NCBI RefSeq assembly: GCF_016808335.1
Contig: NC_053146.1
Coordinates: 11,787,015-11,851,014 of the forward strand
Length of the DNA stretch: 64,000 bases
Direction: 5' to 3'
Source of the DNA: Panicum virgatum
Lineage: Eukaryota; Streptophyta; Magnoliopsida; Poales; Poaceae
Shown here: positions 1 through 8,507 of the stretch, piece after piece
How the letters are laid out: each line of letters begins with the position of its first letter
How positions within the stretch are numbered: the stretch's first letter is position 1
The notes under the pieces: model-generated
Databases searched by the model: none
What the model saw: the letters and a program-made list of their open reading frames with translations, nothing else
Told to the model about the DNA's origin: nothing
Position numbers and translations under genes: made by a program

Positions 1-90
1 ATGTATTCGGTTCGACACAATTTGCTAATTGGGAGCAGTATCAGGAGTTAGATATCGTGTTCGCTCGATGTTGTGTTAGTATTTGTTGTT

Positions 91-306
91 TGTTAGAATT
101 ACCTAAGGCATGTTAGGTTTAGTCCAAGACCTCATTATCGTTGTGTTCAACAGGTCCTCACATGCCATTTCATGTGTTGTGCGCGTTGAATTATGTAAAG
201 CAGTACTTTATTTGTGTTGAATGTGTGAAGTTTGCATTGGATTCGACTATGAATGTGTTGAACGTTGTGGCCGACATATGACGCATAGAGTTGTCATATC
301 CCGCTG
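91..306 (+). repeat. Duplicated segment, copy 1 (uninterrupted)
   Basis: This stretch recurs at 1706-1718 plus 2685-2880. Shared blocks include acctaaggcatRttaggttt, caggtcctSacatgccattt and tggccgacatatgac. Here the segment is continuous; in the second copy a 963-bp element interrupts it after the TAA of acctaa. The start (TGTTRGAATTACC) resembles an LTR end, but no matching far end or primer site was found. Because copy 2 follows a gene remnant, I read the repeat as the 3' flank of a tandemly duplicated gene unit with a period of about 1.6 kb. Visible homology ends near 306. Confidence 0.7.
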
Positions 307-470
307 CACATTTGCGTCAGCCTCATTTAATCGTGCATTATATTCGACTATGTAGTGAAGTGACATAAGTTGACGGTGAAAGGACGCTAATTGATTGCTT
401 TGCCTGTCCTGGCGTGCGAGTGCAGTAGTGTGCCACAGTGAATGGTGATCGCTTTTACTGTCGTGCGAAT

Positions 471-898
471 GCAGAAGTCAGGAGCAGTGAGAGGCCGTGT
501 CCATGTTTAAAGTGCGAGCAGTGTGCGGTGTGGAGCATGCGAGTGCAGAAGTCAGGGGCAGTGAGAGGTCGTGTCCGTGTTTAAAGTGTGAGCAGTGAGT
601 AGTGTGGAGCGTGCGAGTGCAGAAGTCAGGAGCTGTGAGAGATCGTGTCCGTGTTTAAAGTGTGAGCAGTGAGCGCTGTGGAGCGTGGGAGTGTAGAAGT
701 CAGGAGCAGTGAGAAGTCACATCCGTGTTTAAAGTGCGATAAGTGAGCGGTGTGGAGCGTGTGAGTGCAGAAGTTAGGAGCAGTGAGATGTCACGTCCTT
801 GTTTAAAGTGCGATCAGTGAGCGGTGTGGAGCGTGCGAGTGCAGAAGTGTGGAGCTGTGTCGAGCAGTGAGAGGTCATGTCTGTGCTTAAAGTGCTTA
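471..898 (+). repeat. 74-bp tandem repeat array, about six copies
   Basis: The phase marker gcagaagt (or gtagaagt) occurs at 471, 545, 619, 693, 767 and 841, exactly 74 bp apart each time. Each unit also carries agcagtgagaggtc-like, gtgtttaaagtg-like and gtgtggagcgt-like blocks with scattered substitutions. A shorter related half-unit lies just upstream around 411-430. The sixth unit decays at its end. No open frame runs through the array. It lies upstream of the TATA box at 991, so it could be promoter-proximal repeat DNA of the pseudogene that follows; that role is inferred. Confidence 0.9.
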
Positions 899-990
899 GA
901 CTGTTAACATGAAACGTCCATGTGAATGCTAAATTATAGACTCCGTGACTCCCTCGCTGTTGGAAAGGACGATGCAGGCAGCCCTGCGTG

Positions 991-998
991 TATAAAAG
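991..998 (+). promoter_or_regulatory. TATA box of the GRF-type pseudogene
   Basis: A good plant TATA box (TATAAAAG) lies 84 bp upstream of the ATG at 1075, allowing a start site around 1022 and a 5' leader of about 50 bp. It sits between the 74-bp repeat array and the decayed zinc-finger reading frame. Confidence 0.5.
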
Positions 999-1074
999 GC
1001 AAGCATGTGGTTGCCGAGAGCACATGCTTGCAATTTTGCTTCCACATATTTTCAGTTAGCCCAAACAAATTGCT

Positions 1075-1579
1075 ATGAGCTCCTCATTCTCCAGGCAGCT
1101 TTCCGTCGGGAAATGAAGGCTAATTTAGGACCCTCTCCTAACGATCCCAATAGATGTATTACAGATTGCAAGGTATGACCGAAAGGTGTAGAGCCACCTG
1201 ATTGCTATTGCCAAATGCGTTGTGTTCCGAACATATCTCGTGATTACGAGACTTTTGGGTAGAGGTATTGGTGTTGCAAGAATATCGAGGAAGTCCAAAA
1301 AAGAGGTGCAACATCGCATGTATAGATTAATTTTTAAATATGTTTGTGTAGTGGTTTTGTTATTTTTAATAAATTTGTTTCGTTTCTTGTTTACAAAAGC
1401 ATGCTGGTGATGAGACGAATACTCATTGATGTCATTTCCATGAGTGGATTGACACGTGGATCACTCATCGTGATCAGCAATATATGGCGTGGTCGAAGAA
1501 GGTGGATGAAGATGTACACAAGTACGAGCGCGAGAAAGGAGAATGGGCAGGACGTGATAAGGGTACTGGCCGTGAATGA
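1075..1579 (+). pseudogene. GRF-type zinc-finger protein remnant
   Basis: An ATG at 1075 opens a Ser-rich start, and reading then has to change frame. Around 1176-1310 the decayed frame shows a C-x-C pair followed by RYWCC, and around 1438-1579 it shows CHFHEWIDTW and then a charged Lys/Glu-rich tail. Spaced C-x-C, RYWxC and CxFxEWID is the pattern of plant GRF-type zinc-finger proteins, which often accompany transposons in grasses. The two parts would be separate exons. In-frame stops lie at 1176-1178 and 1260-1262, another precedes CHFHEW, and a frameshift is needed after the start, so the gene is dead. The family call comes from remembered family patterns; a GRF-domain HMM search would settle it. 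Confidence 0.5.
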
Positions 1580-1721
1580 TGGATGTTGTACTCCTCTGTC
1601 TCATTTGGATGAATCGTGCTGTCAGAATAAGTAATGTAGCTGTTGGGCCAATATGTTGCGTGTTTATTTTCGGTAGCCTCTTCCGCCTGCCTATGTAATG
1701 TTGTATGTTGGAATTACCTAA

Positions 1722-2684
1722 GGCCCCGTTTGGATGTATGCATTGAAGCCTGGAATTCGGAATTGGCATTGGATACACTCAATGCCAGCTGTTTGGATGA
1801 TTTGGGAATTGGAATTGGAAACTGGACCCAATGCCAAGCGGTATTCTGGGTACCGCTCCACCACCTCCCTCAAATTCGGACCTCTTGGCCTCCGTATTGC
1901 GCTGCATCGACGACCCGGCCTCCTTGCTCCCTCCGCGCGCGCTCCTCTCCCCTGAGCTCCTATGCCAGGGCGGCAGCGGACCTCCAAGCGCGGGACCCCA
2001 AGGCAGCGGCGGCTCCACTCCGAAGGCGCGGCGCGGACCCGAGCCAGGGCGGCAGCGGACGGATACCCGCAGGCGGACTGCGCGACTCACATGGGCGGAT
2101 GCCCTCGCCTCCTCGCCGGCGTTGGGCCGGCCTCCCCGGCATGCTGTGGGTGCCGCCCCCGCCTGTTCGCGCGGTCGCGCCTCCTCGTCGGCGTCGCGTG
2201 GGGCCAGAGTCCAGCGAGGACGCGGCCGCCGGCGCCCTCCCTGGCAGGCCGCGGACGCCACCACCGCAACACGGCCGCCTCCCACTCCGGCATCCCAGAT
2301 CTGCACCGAGCGGCGGCGTCTTCCACAGGTCGGCTTGACTCCCGTGGGCGACGCGGACGGGAACCAGAGCAGCGGCTCGGGCGCAGGCTTCTGTGAGCGC
2401 CGCTCATCTCCCCCGCGGGCGTGGCCCGGCTCATCTCCTCCGCCGGCGTAGCTCCAGCCAGCACCTCTCCTCTCCTCCGCCTGCGAATCCCAGCCGCGCC
2501 GTTCCTCTCCTCGCCGGCGACGCCCGGCCGGCGTGGCTCATCTCCTCTGTCTGCGAAGCCCGGGCAATTCTATGACCACCCAAACAACAGCTTTGGTATT
2601 TCAGTCCATTTCCATTGCCAGTCCGATTTGGTATTCAACTCAATTCAATACCAAGGTCTCCAATATCGACATCCAAATGGAGCC
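1722..2684. mobile_element. PIF/Harbinger (Tourist-like) non-autonomous element, 963 bp
   Basis: The ends are imperfect inverted repeats: ggccccgtttggatgt on the left and, reverse-complemented, ggctccatttggatgt on the right (14 of 16). Direct TAA repeats flank it at 1719-1721 and 2685-2687, the target duplication expected for PIF/Harbinger. The paralogous segment at 91-306 has an unoccupied site with a single TAA at 104-106, which confirms both borders. Subterminal AT-rich arms such as ggaattggaattgg surround a very GC-rich core (about 1880-2560). That core gives long overlapping open frames on both strands, which I regard as composition artefacts; it may be captured host DNA. Confidence 0.85.
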
Positions 2685-2880
2685 TAAGGCATATTAGGTT
2701 TAGTCTTGGACCTATTTAATGTTTCTTTCAACAGGTCCTGACATGCCATTTCATGTGTTGTGTGGGTTGAATTGTGTGAACCACTACTTTGTTTGTGTTG
2801 AATGTGTGAAGGGTGCTTTTTTTGTTTTTTTTGTGTGAAGTGGCCGACATATGACTCATGGAGTTCTCATATCTCGCTGA
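2685..2880 (+). repeat. Duplicated segment, copy 2 (right part)
   Basis: This continues the segment described at 91-306. The left 13 bp lie at 1706-1718 and the rest starts here after the inserted Harbinger-like element. It carries a T-rich expansion around 2818-2832 absent from copy 1. Homology fades after the ctcatatctcgctg block. The remainder up to 3217 holds no gene, but 3166-3192 contains an inverted 25-bp match to the start of the same repeat. Confidence 0.7.
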
Positions 2881-3217
2881 AAAGCTGAGTTCGCTACAGT
2901 ATCCAGGATCGTCACGTCGGTCTGTAAAGTTTACTTGTAGACCAATACTTCTGAAAAGTCTAGTTGTAGGTCACGTTTTATGAAATGGCTACTTGTAGGG
3001 CACCAGTTCGAAAAAGTGTATAAGTACGTCAAAGGTGATTAAAAACTTTTAGGTCGCGAAGAACTCACTTCTTGTAGTAGAAAGTACAAAATGCTGATTA
3101 ATTAGACATTGAAATTACAAAAAAATTACACTGGCATGTGCATGGAACACGCTAACGTCGTGTTCGAACTAGATCTAATATGCCTTAGGAAATCTGAAAT
3201 ATGGAAACGATACTGAT

Positions 3218-3328
3218 CTACCGAGTGCACCGAGGATACTTCCCCTTCCTAATAGCCTCGGGCCCCGCCTCCTTCGCACGGCGGGCCCTCTCTCGCTTCC
3301 TCTCCCTATCAGCTTCACGCTCCTCCGC
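3218..3328 (-). pseudogene. C-terminal exon-like fragment, charged tail
   Basis: On the minus strand an AG acceptor-like site at 3330-3329 precedes 36 open codons and a TAG at 3220-3218. The peptide is extremely charged, with repeated Arg/Glu/Lys, and ends KGKYPRCTR. Such tails end grass GRF-type zinc-finger proteins as I remember them. About 25 bp beyond its stop lies an inverted copy of the acctaaggcatatta block that follows the plus-strand GRF remnant, so this may be the tail of a second, oppositely oriented copy. It could instead be a downstream exon of the transposase gene that ends at 3532. Confidence 0.35.
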
Positions 3329-3531
3329 CTGCCGAATATGTTGTGAAAAACAATATTACAATAAAACAGTACAACACATAGTTCTCAGGATTATCACTAC
3401 TCGAATATATAGTTTCGTCCAACAATACAACAGTTACTTAACAATTATTACAATACATAGTTCATAGAATTATCAGAACATTACAGGAAATACAAATACA
3501 TATTACACATACACAACCATAGCCCTTCTAC

Positions 3532-6261
3532 CTAATTATTGTTAGATTTGCGTTGTGGCACATGTCTTTCTATCGTGCCGTCTGCATTCCTATGGATTGG
3601 ATAGCTTTCACAATCCTTGCGGAGGTGTTCTCCACCGCATGCTAAGCAAAATTTCTCACCACCTGTAGCCTCCTTTGCGTCCATATCGTTTCTAATACGA
3701 CGACTCTTCCGACGACCCCGGAGAATGATCTTACTTTCCGGATCAGGTATCCATTCTGGCCTATTAGGCGGAGGTTCCGTAAAATCAGCTAGCGCCTTCC
3801 AGGCACGGAGTTCGCCAGTCCAAGTAGCCATTACAGCCTCCTTCAGAAAATACGGTGACACGTAGGTCCCTGCAATTCCTGTCTTGCCATGAGCAACACA
3901 CACATGTGAACAAGGGATATGCAGCAGTTTCGGTTTATTGCAAGAGCACACGCACGTGTTAGTTTCTGGCCAAAGCTGGCATTCCATTGTTACCTAGAAC
4001 TGCCCATTCCAACAGCACCCTTGTCACGCACCGACACCTCGAAGAAATAACCTTGGTTGCCCATGAAGTGCACTCGATGCAGCGCTCCCTTGGCACTTAT
4101 TTTATCTATTATCTCTGTCATTTTACTATAGTACACCATTTGAGGATCTCGCACGACAAGTGCGGCTTGCTGAAATCGTTCTCGAAGATATGCCGCTGTT
4201 CCTCAAAGAATGCACTCCACAATGGCGGTCAAGGGAAGGGAGCGGCATGCCTTAAGTACCTAGTTATACACCTTAGCCAGATTTGTTGTCATAATTCACT
4301 ACCTCGATCCATCAGTATCCGCAATCAATGCCCACATCTCAAGGGGCTCATTTTTTATCCACTCAGAGAAGCATTTCACTGACCTTCCCCCTTTACGCCT
4401 CCTTGTCACGCGTGCAGGCTAACACTCGATAGGATCTAAAGCACGCGACTCCTCTTCCCGTGCCACAACAGTTTCTTACGAACCACCTCCATATGACTCG
4501 TAGTAAGCTTGTCAAGCACGGCCCATATTTCGTCAAACTTGCATCGCTGATTCTGTCTACACTTTTTATTGAAAAGATCCTCCAGCCGCTTGCTTCTAAA
4601 CTGGGAGTAAAAATTCGCAGCCAAATGCCTCATGCACCGTCGACTATGCAGGTCTGGCCACGAAATATCAACGTTGCGATCTTCCTGCAGTTTCTTGACA
4701 GCTGACAGTATACCCTGTGGCGATCATGGAGGACACACACGTTAGGCCTCTCACAAACCACGGCCCGCTTGATGAGTGAAAGAAACCACAACCAGCTTTC
4801 AGTGTTCTCAGATTCCACAAAAGCGAAGGTAATCGGGACAACCTTGTCGTTTGCGTCGACCCCAATGCAGGTGAGCAGCTGCCCTTTATACATTCCGGTC
4901 AGAAATGTTCCATCCACACAGAGAACCGGTTTGCAGTGTTTGAAAGCTTCAATCATGCACCCAAAGGACCAGAAGGCACGCCTAAGCACCTTTTCACCAT
5001 TTGCATCCTGATAGTCATCAATATCAATTATAGTTCCTGGATTCCTAATCTGTAGTAGTGCCAGTAGATGTGGTAGGTGGTGGTACGAATCCTTGTACGA
5101 GCCAAACCTCCACTCGAGCGCCTTCTGCTTTGCTCGCCATGCCATGTCATAAGATATTTCATAGGAGAATCTATTGGAAAATTCAAGAATGATCTGAAAT
5201 GGAGATATAGAAGTCTTCTTCACAATTTCTCTGTACATCACAGTGGACACAAACTCAGCTGTCATATTTCTATGCTTCACAACGGTTTCTGAAAGCTTGC
5301 ATGAGTGCCCAAAGACGATAGAAGCCACAAAGTTGTTCTCCCCCTTCGGCAGGTAACCATGAACACGCCATGGACATCCAGGGGACAGGCACTTGACATC
5401 ATATGTTGTTGGATTTGAAATAACCACCTTGAATGGTTTCTTTTCCATGAAAGACTATTTCTTAACTGCATGTTGCAAGTGCTTCTTATCGTGAAACAGT
5501 TGTCTGCTTTGGATCTCAATTTGATTGTACACCCAGTTACTGTCATGACCATCATTAACCGTGAGCCCATCCATGTCAAAGTTGCCCCAATCCTCGGGAA
5601 CGGTATCATCATTGTCGAATAGTCGAGTATCTCAACATGCAACAAAGGTTCTGTACTCCTCGTCATCTACCTCTCCATTTCATCAACTATTGCCTCATCC
5701 AACTTGCCCTGATCAGCAGTCATGTCACCGCCAATTCCTTTCATACTCATCTTGTTGTTCGAACACAGGCTGCACCTCCACCTCCTCTGCAGTAGCATTT
5801 TCATGCGGCCAATCGGTTTCAGCCACCTCCTCTGGTGCACCACCGGCATGGCTCATGCTCCTCTCTCCTGCAGTTATGTTTGCCAGTTCTTGCTGCACAA
5901 GCACAACAAGAGGGAATTTCATTGTGTTCATAGCCATATGGACAAATCCACACCAACATTTCGAGTTCCTCATCTCGGCCAATTCCCAGTGCCAACCATG
6001 CTCACACTGCCTTGGAACTACACCAGAAACTTTGATCCTCCAGTGACTTGGGTCAACTTGCAGAAAATTATGCACCCAACCTAACATATTCTCATGTCTC
6101 ATATGTAACGGATTGCTCACAGTTATATTTACATACTGAAACTGACTTAAATCTACCCTCGAGTCACAATAATTGATAATCCCATTGCCATGATGAACTC
6201 TGATATTTACTAGTTCTGAATTCATCCCTGCTATTGAATGACACGGTACCAAATTAGCCAT
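3532..6261 (-). pseudogene. Mutator-like (MULE/MURA) transposase, broken
   Basis: Reading on the minus strand from 6261, an N-terminal region is followed by an acidic linker. Next comes a MuDR-type N-terminal DNA-binding domain (about 5500-5340; CPWRVHGYLP and an upstream SRQLFHDKKHLQ-like stretch). The MULE catalytic domain follows (about 4980-4630; LCVDGTFLTGMYKGQLL, then VLHDRH). C-terminal come a SWIM finger (about 3960-3890; C-x-C...C-S-H) and a CCHC-like knuckle (CLACGGEHLRKDC, one residue short of the usual spacing). This is the order of plant MURA proteins, which cut and join transposon ends in the nucleus. The frame is broken repeatedly: after about 5725, between 5450 and 5667, near 4710, and throughout 4435-3990. 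Terminal inverted repeats and a 9-bp duplication were not found. The domain order makes the family call secure. Confidence 0.9.
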
Positions 6262-6965
6262 GCAACCGTAACATTATGTCTATTTTTTTAAGTTTTACCG
6301 AACCTAACTTTCTGCATTAATATCTTAGACAATGTCGTATGCTTAAACTAAAAACAATACTACTACATAAATGGTACAAAACCGAATCCCGGTACACAAC
6401 TCACTTGGTTTTGTCATGATTTACGCGATTACGTACACCGTCTAGAGTCAATTCGTCTATATACTTAACTAACTATTTTTTAAATATTAAACAATTGCAC
6501 AAATTTATATACTACTATGCTATATTTAATATATATTAATCTCATGCGACTATATTTATATATAATAACCTCATGTGACTACATTTAAAAAACAAAGAAT
6601 ACAAAATCTCACCTTCTCGAAACGAGGCAGAGGTCTACACGTGTCCGGATCGACGAAGAAAAAGGCCGCACGCGCGGCGCGTAATGCGCCCAAGCGCCCG
6701 CGGGCGCGGCCCTGGCCGCCGGCCGCCCGCTGCGCGGCGCCGGGCGCGCAGCAATCCGGCCAGGGGCGGTGCTCCGCCGACCGGAGAACCGCGGCCTTTG
6801 AGCGGCCAACCGGGGTGGGGTGGCGGCGGATCGGACGATTGGCGGCGACGCGGGTCGGGGCGGCGGCGGCGGCGCGGCGGCGGGTCGGCGGCCGAGCGGC
6901 GGCGCGGAGGGAGGTGGCGTGGTGGGTGAAAAGTGAACTGAGGGAGGCGGTAAATGGTCGGGTAA
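6262..6965. other. Upstream region of the transposase, AT-rich then GC-rich
   Basis: 6262-6610 is AT-rich with no open frame of note. 6620-6950 switches sharply to very GC-rich sequence with many CpGs (GCGCGGCGCG, CGGCGGCGGG). Open frames on both strands here are Arg/Pro/Gly-rich low-complexity peptides and are not called. The position, 5' to the transposase start, suits a CpG-island-like promoter or the element's subterminal region, but nothing proves it. Confidence 0.4.
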
Positions 6966-7207
6966 ATGGGCCGACACCCCTGTCGGCTCCTCAACTGCCG
7001 ATTACCCTTCTTATCGGGCCGATAGCCCCTGTCGGCTTCTGAAGGGCCGACTAGCCCCTATACAGCCAACAGGCCACGCTGGCTTGTGTGCCCGGCCGCG
7101 GCCGCCTACGTGGCACACCTAGTCGGCTCTTCAGCTGCCGACAGGTGCCTGTCGGTCATCTAATGGCCGACTTCATGCCTATCGGCTATTCAACGACCGA
7201 CAGGCAT
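6966..7207. repeat. Cluster of short inverted GCCGACAGG / CCTGTCGGC motifs
   Basis: Within 240 bp the core gccgaYagg and its reverse complement cctRtcggc recur about ten times, alternating in orientation and separated by roughly 15-25 bp. Examples are cctgtcggctcc, gccgattaccc, gccgatagcccctgtcggc, gccgacaggtgcctgtcgg and ccgacaggcatc. Dense alternating motifs like this are typical of transposon subterminal regions. The cluster could mark the upstream end of the Mutator-like element, but no terminal repeat was found. Confidence 0.6.
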
Positions 7208-7478
7208 CTATTTCTGCAATTTTCTCGAATCGACATTTATTTTCGCGATTAACTATTAAAATTATATTATTTAAAAAAATTCGTCACTTGACGATACAAA
7301 AATAGATCAGCGCGCTCCAGTTATATATATTACCTGGTGCTGCACAATTAGATGAACTAGTAACTAGTGTCCATGTAGTACAGGTGCATGCCCTAAAAAG
7401 GCAACTTATTCATATACTGTATAGTAGCGCAGGAGTAGAATTCAAGCTGCACCCATACTGCTTATATAAGTTAATTGC

Positions 7479-7862
7479 TTAGACCGGGAGTGAACCTAGG
7501 TAGCACATCACTTTGGGACGAGATAAGAATGCGGGCCTTGCAAGAAGGCTAAAGAGATCCGGATCGTAGGTGCACACGCACAGGTTCAAGGTAGGGTTTT
7601 GGCCTTCCTGGATACCCGTCACCCGGCTTGCAATGCCAGTGGGCGACTCAAAGATGAGGAAGGAAGTAAAAAAGGCACCATTCTGCTTAGCATTCTCTTC
7701 AAAGGCCTCAAGACTGTCAAAGCTTGGAGGACAGAAAGCTTGGGACGATGGAGAGGGCGCCGGCGCCAGCGCCTGAACCGGAGCAGAAGTTGCAAGCGTG
7801 AGCGCCATGGCGAGGAGGAGGAGGACGAGCGCAGGGGAGGACGCCATGGAGTTGGATGCCAT
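7479..7862 (-). CDS. Small secreted protein, family not recognised
   Basis: This is an uninterrupted 127-codon frame. The first 26 or so residues form a classical signal peptide: a short start, then ALVLLLLAMALTLATS, then a small-residue cleavage zone. A short Pro/Ala/Ser stretch (LAPAPSPSSQ) follows, then a mature domain of about 85 residues with four cysteines, two of them in LCVCTY. The protein therefore probably enters the secretory pathway. A TATA box at 7936-7943 lies 74 bp upstream of the ATG, which supports this start; a second in-frame ATG (residue 6) is an alternative. Codon use is GC-rich, normal for grasses. It has no long neighbours on its strand; a copia LTR begins about 650 bp upstream. 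I do not recognise the family and assign no function. Intactness plus a promoter make a real gene likely. Confidence 0.65.
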   Translation of the reverse strand: MASNSMASSPALVLLLLAMALTLATSAPVQALAPAPSPSSQAFCPPSFDSLEAFEENAKQNGAFFTSFLIFESPTGIASRVTGIQEGQNPTLNLCVCTYDPDLFSLLARPAFLSRPKVMCYLGSLPV

Positions 7863-7935
7863 TGCTAGATAGCGAGCTGTGGTCTGTGGAGGTGTTATCG
7901 AATGTGTGTGTTGCCTTAAGGGCGTATAAAGAAGG

Positions 7936-7943
7936 TATTTATA
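7936..7943 (-). promoter_or_regulatory. TATA box of the small secreted-protein gene
   Basis: On the minus strand the context reads gcctataaatacc, a strong plant TATA box, 74 bp upstream of the ATG at 7862. A transcription start about 30 bp downstream would leave a 5' leader of about 45 bp. Confidence 0.6.
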
Positions 7944-8098
7944 GGCAGCAACCGTGGCTACATGGTTGTTGGTGCTGCGAGGCAGTTTGTCAATGAGATT
8001 GCAACTTCCACGCTGGCATTAAGGGCAGCAGTCAAGGACGATCCTAGTACACGTACGTACTCCAGTGTATATTAGTATATTATCTTACACTTACAAGT

Positions 8099-8300
8099 GC
8101 TAGACCTTGAAGAATTTTCTGCCCATATGTAGATGGTACGAAGACAATACACTCCCTCCCGGTCATGACCGGTGCACTAGATTCTTACTATACTTATAGC
8201 AGCTAGACCCTGACGATTGTGCAGCCTATCTTTAGATGGTACATATACCAACACCAAAACGCGTTCATACTCCCTTCCTGTCATGAATAATTCACATATA
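8099..8300. repeat. Imperfect direct duplication upstream of the secreted-protein gene, with a palindrome
   Basis: Two diverged units of about 100 bp share the order gctagacc(c/t)tga, tagatggtac, actccctt/actccctc and tcatga. The first starts near 8099 and the second near 8199. The first holds a perfect 14-bp palindrome, CCGGTCATGACCGG, at 8159-8172; in the second the match is lost to ctgtcatgaat. The block is 240-440 bp upstream of the ATG at 7862, so it could be promoter sequence or an old insertion. Confidence 0.5.
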
Positions 8301-8507
8301 TAGTTCATGCAATTTTATTGTGAAATGCTATTACATGCATATGTCCAACATATGTTTCATTTTCGCACAAACATAAAACAATCAAGTTTAACACGTTGTT
8401 ATAGCATATTTATAATTTTGCGGTATTAATATAGGTTTATTTAGTTTTATGTCAGCTAAAGGTGATTTGAAAGTTTTGTGGAGAAATCAAGATGAAGGGA
8501 AGCAAAT

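Noticed and set aside
471..898. Possible CRISPR array
   Set aside because: The repeats are contiguous 74-bp units without unique spacers, and the genome is plant nuclear.
1643..2464. Long overlapping frames on both strands (up to 231 codons)
   Set aside because: All lie in the GC-rich core of the Harbinger-like element and run through its terminal repeats; low-complexity composition.
91..2880. LTR pair of a short retrotransposon
   Set aside because: The start looks like an LTR, but the copies share only about 220 bp, have no matching CA ends, primer site or purine tract, and an inverted fragment at 3166-3192 is unexplained by that model.
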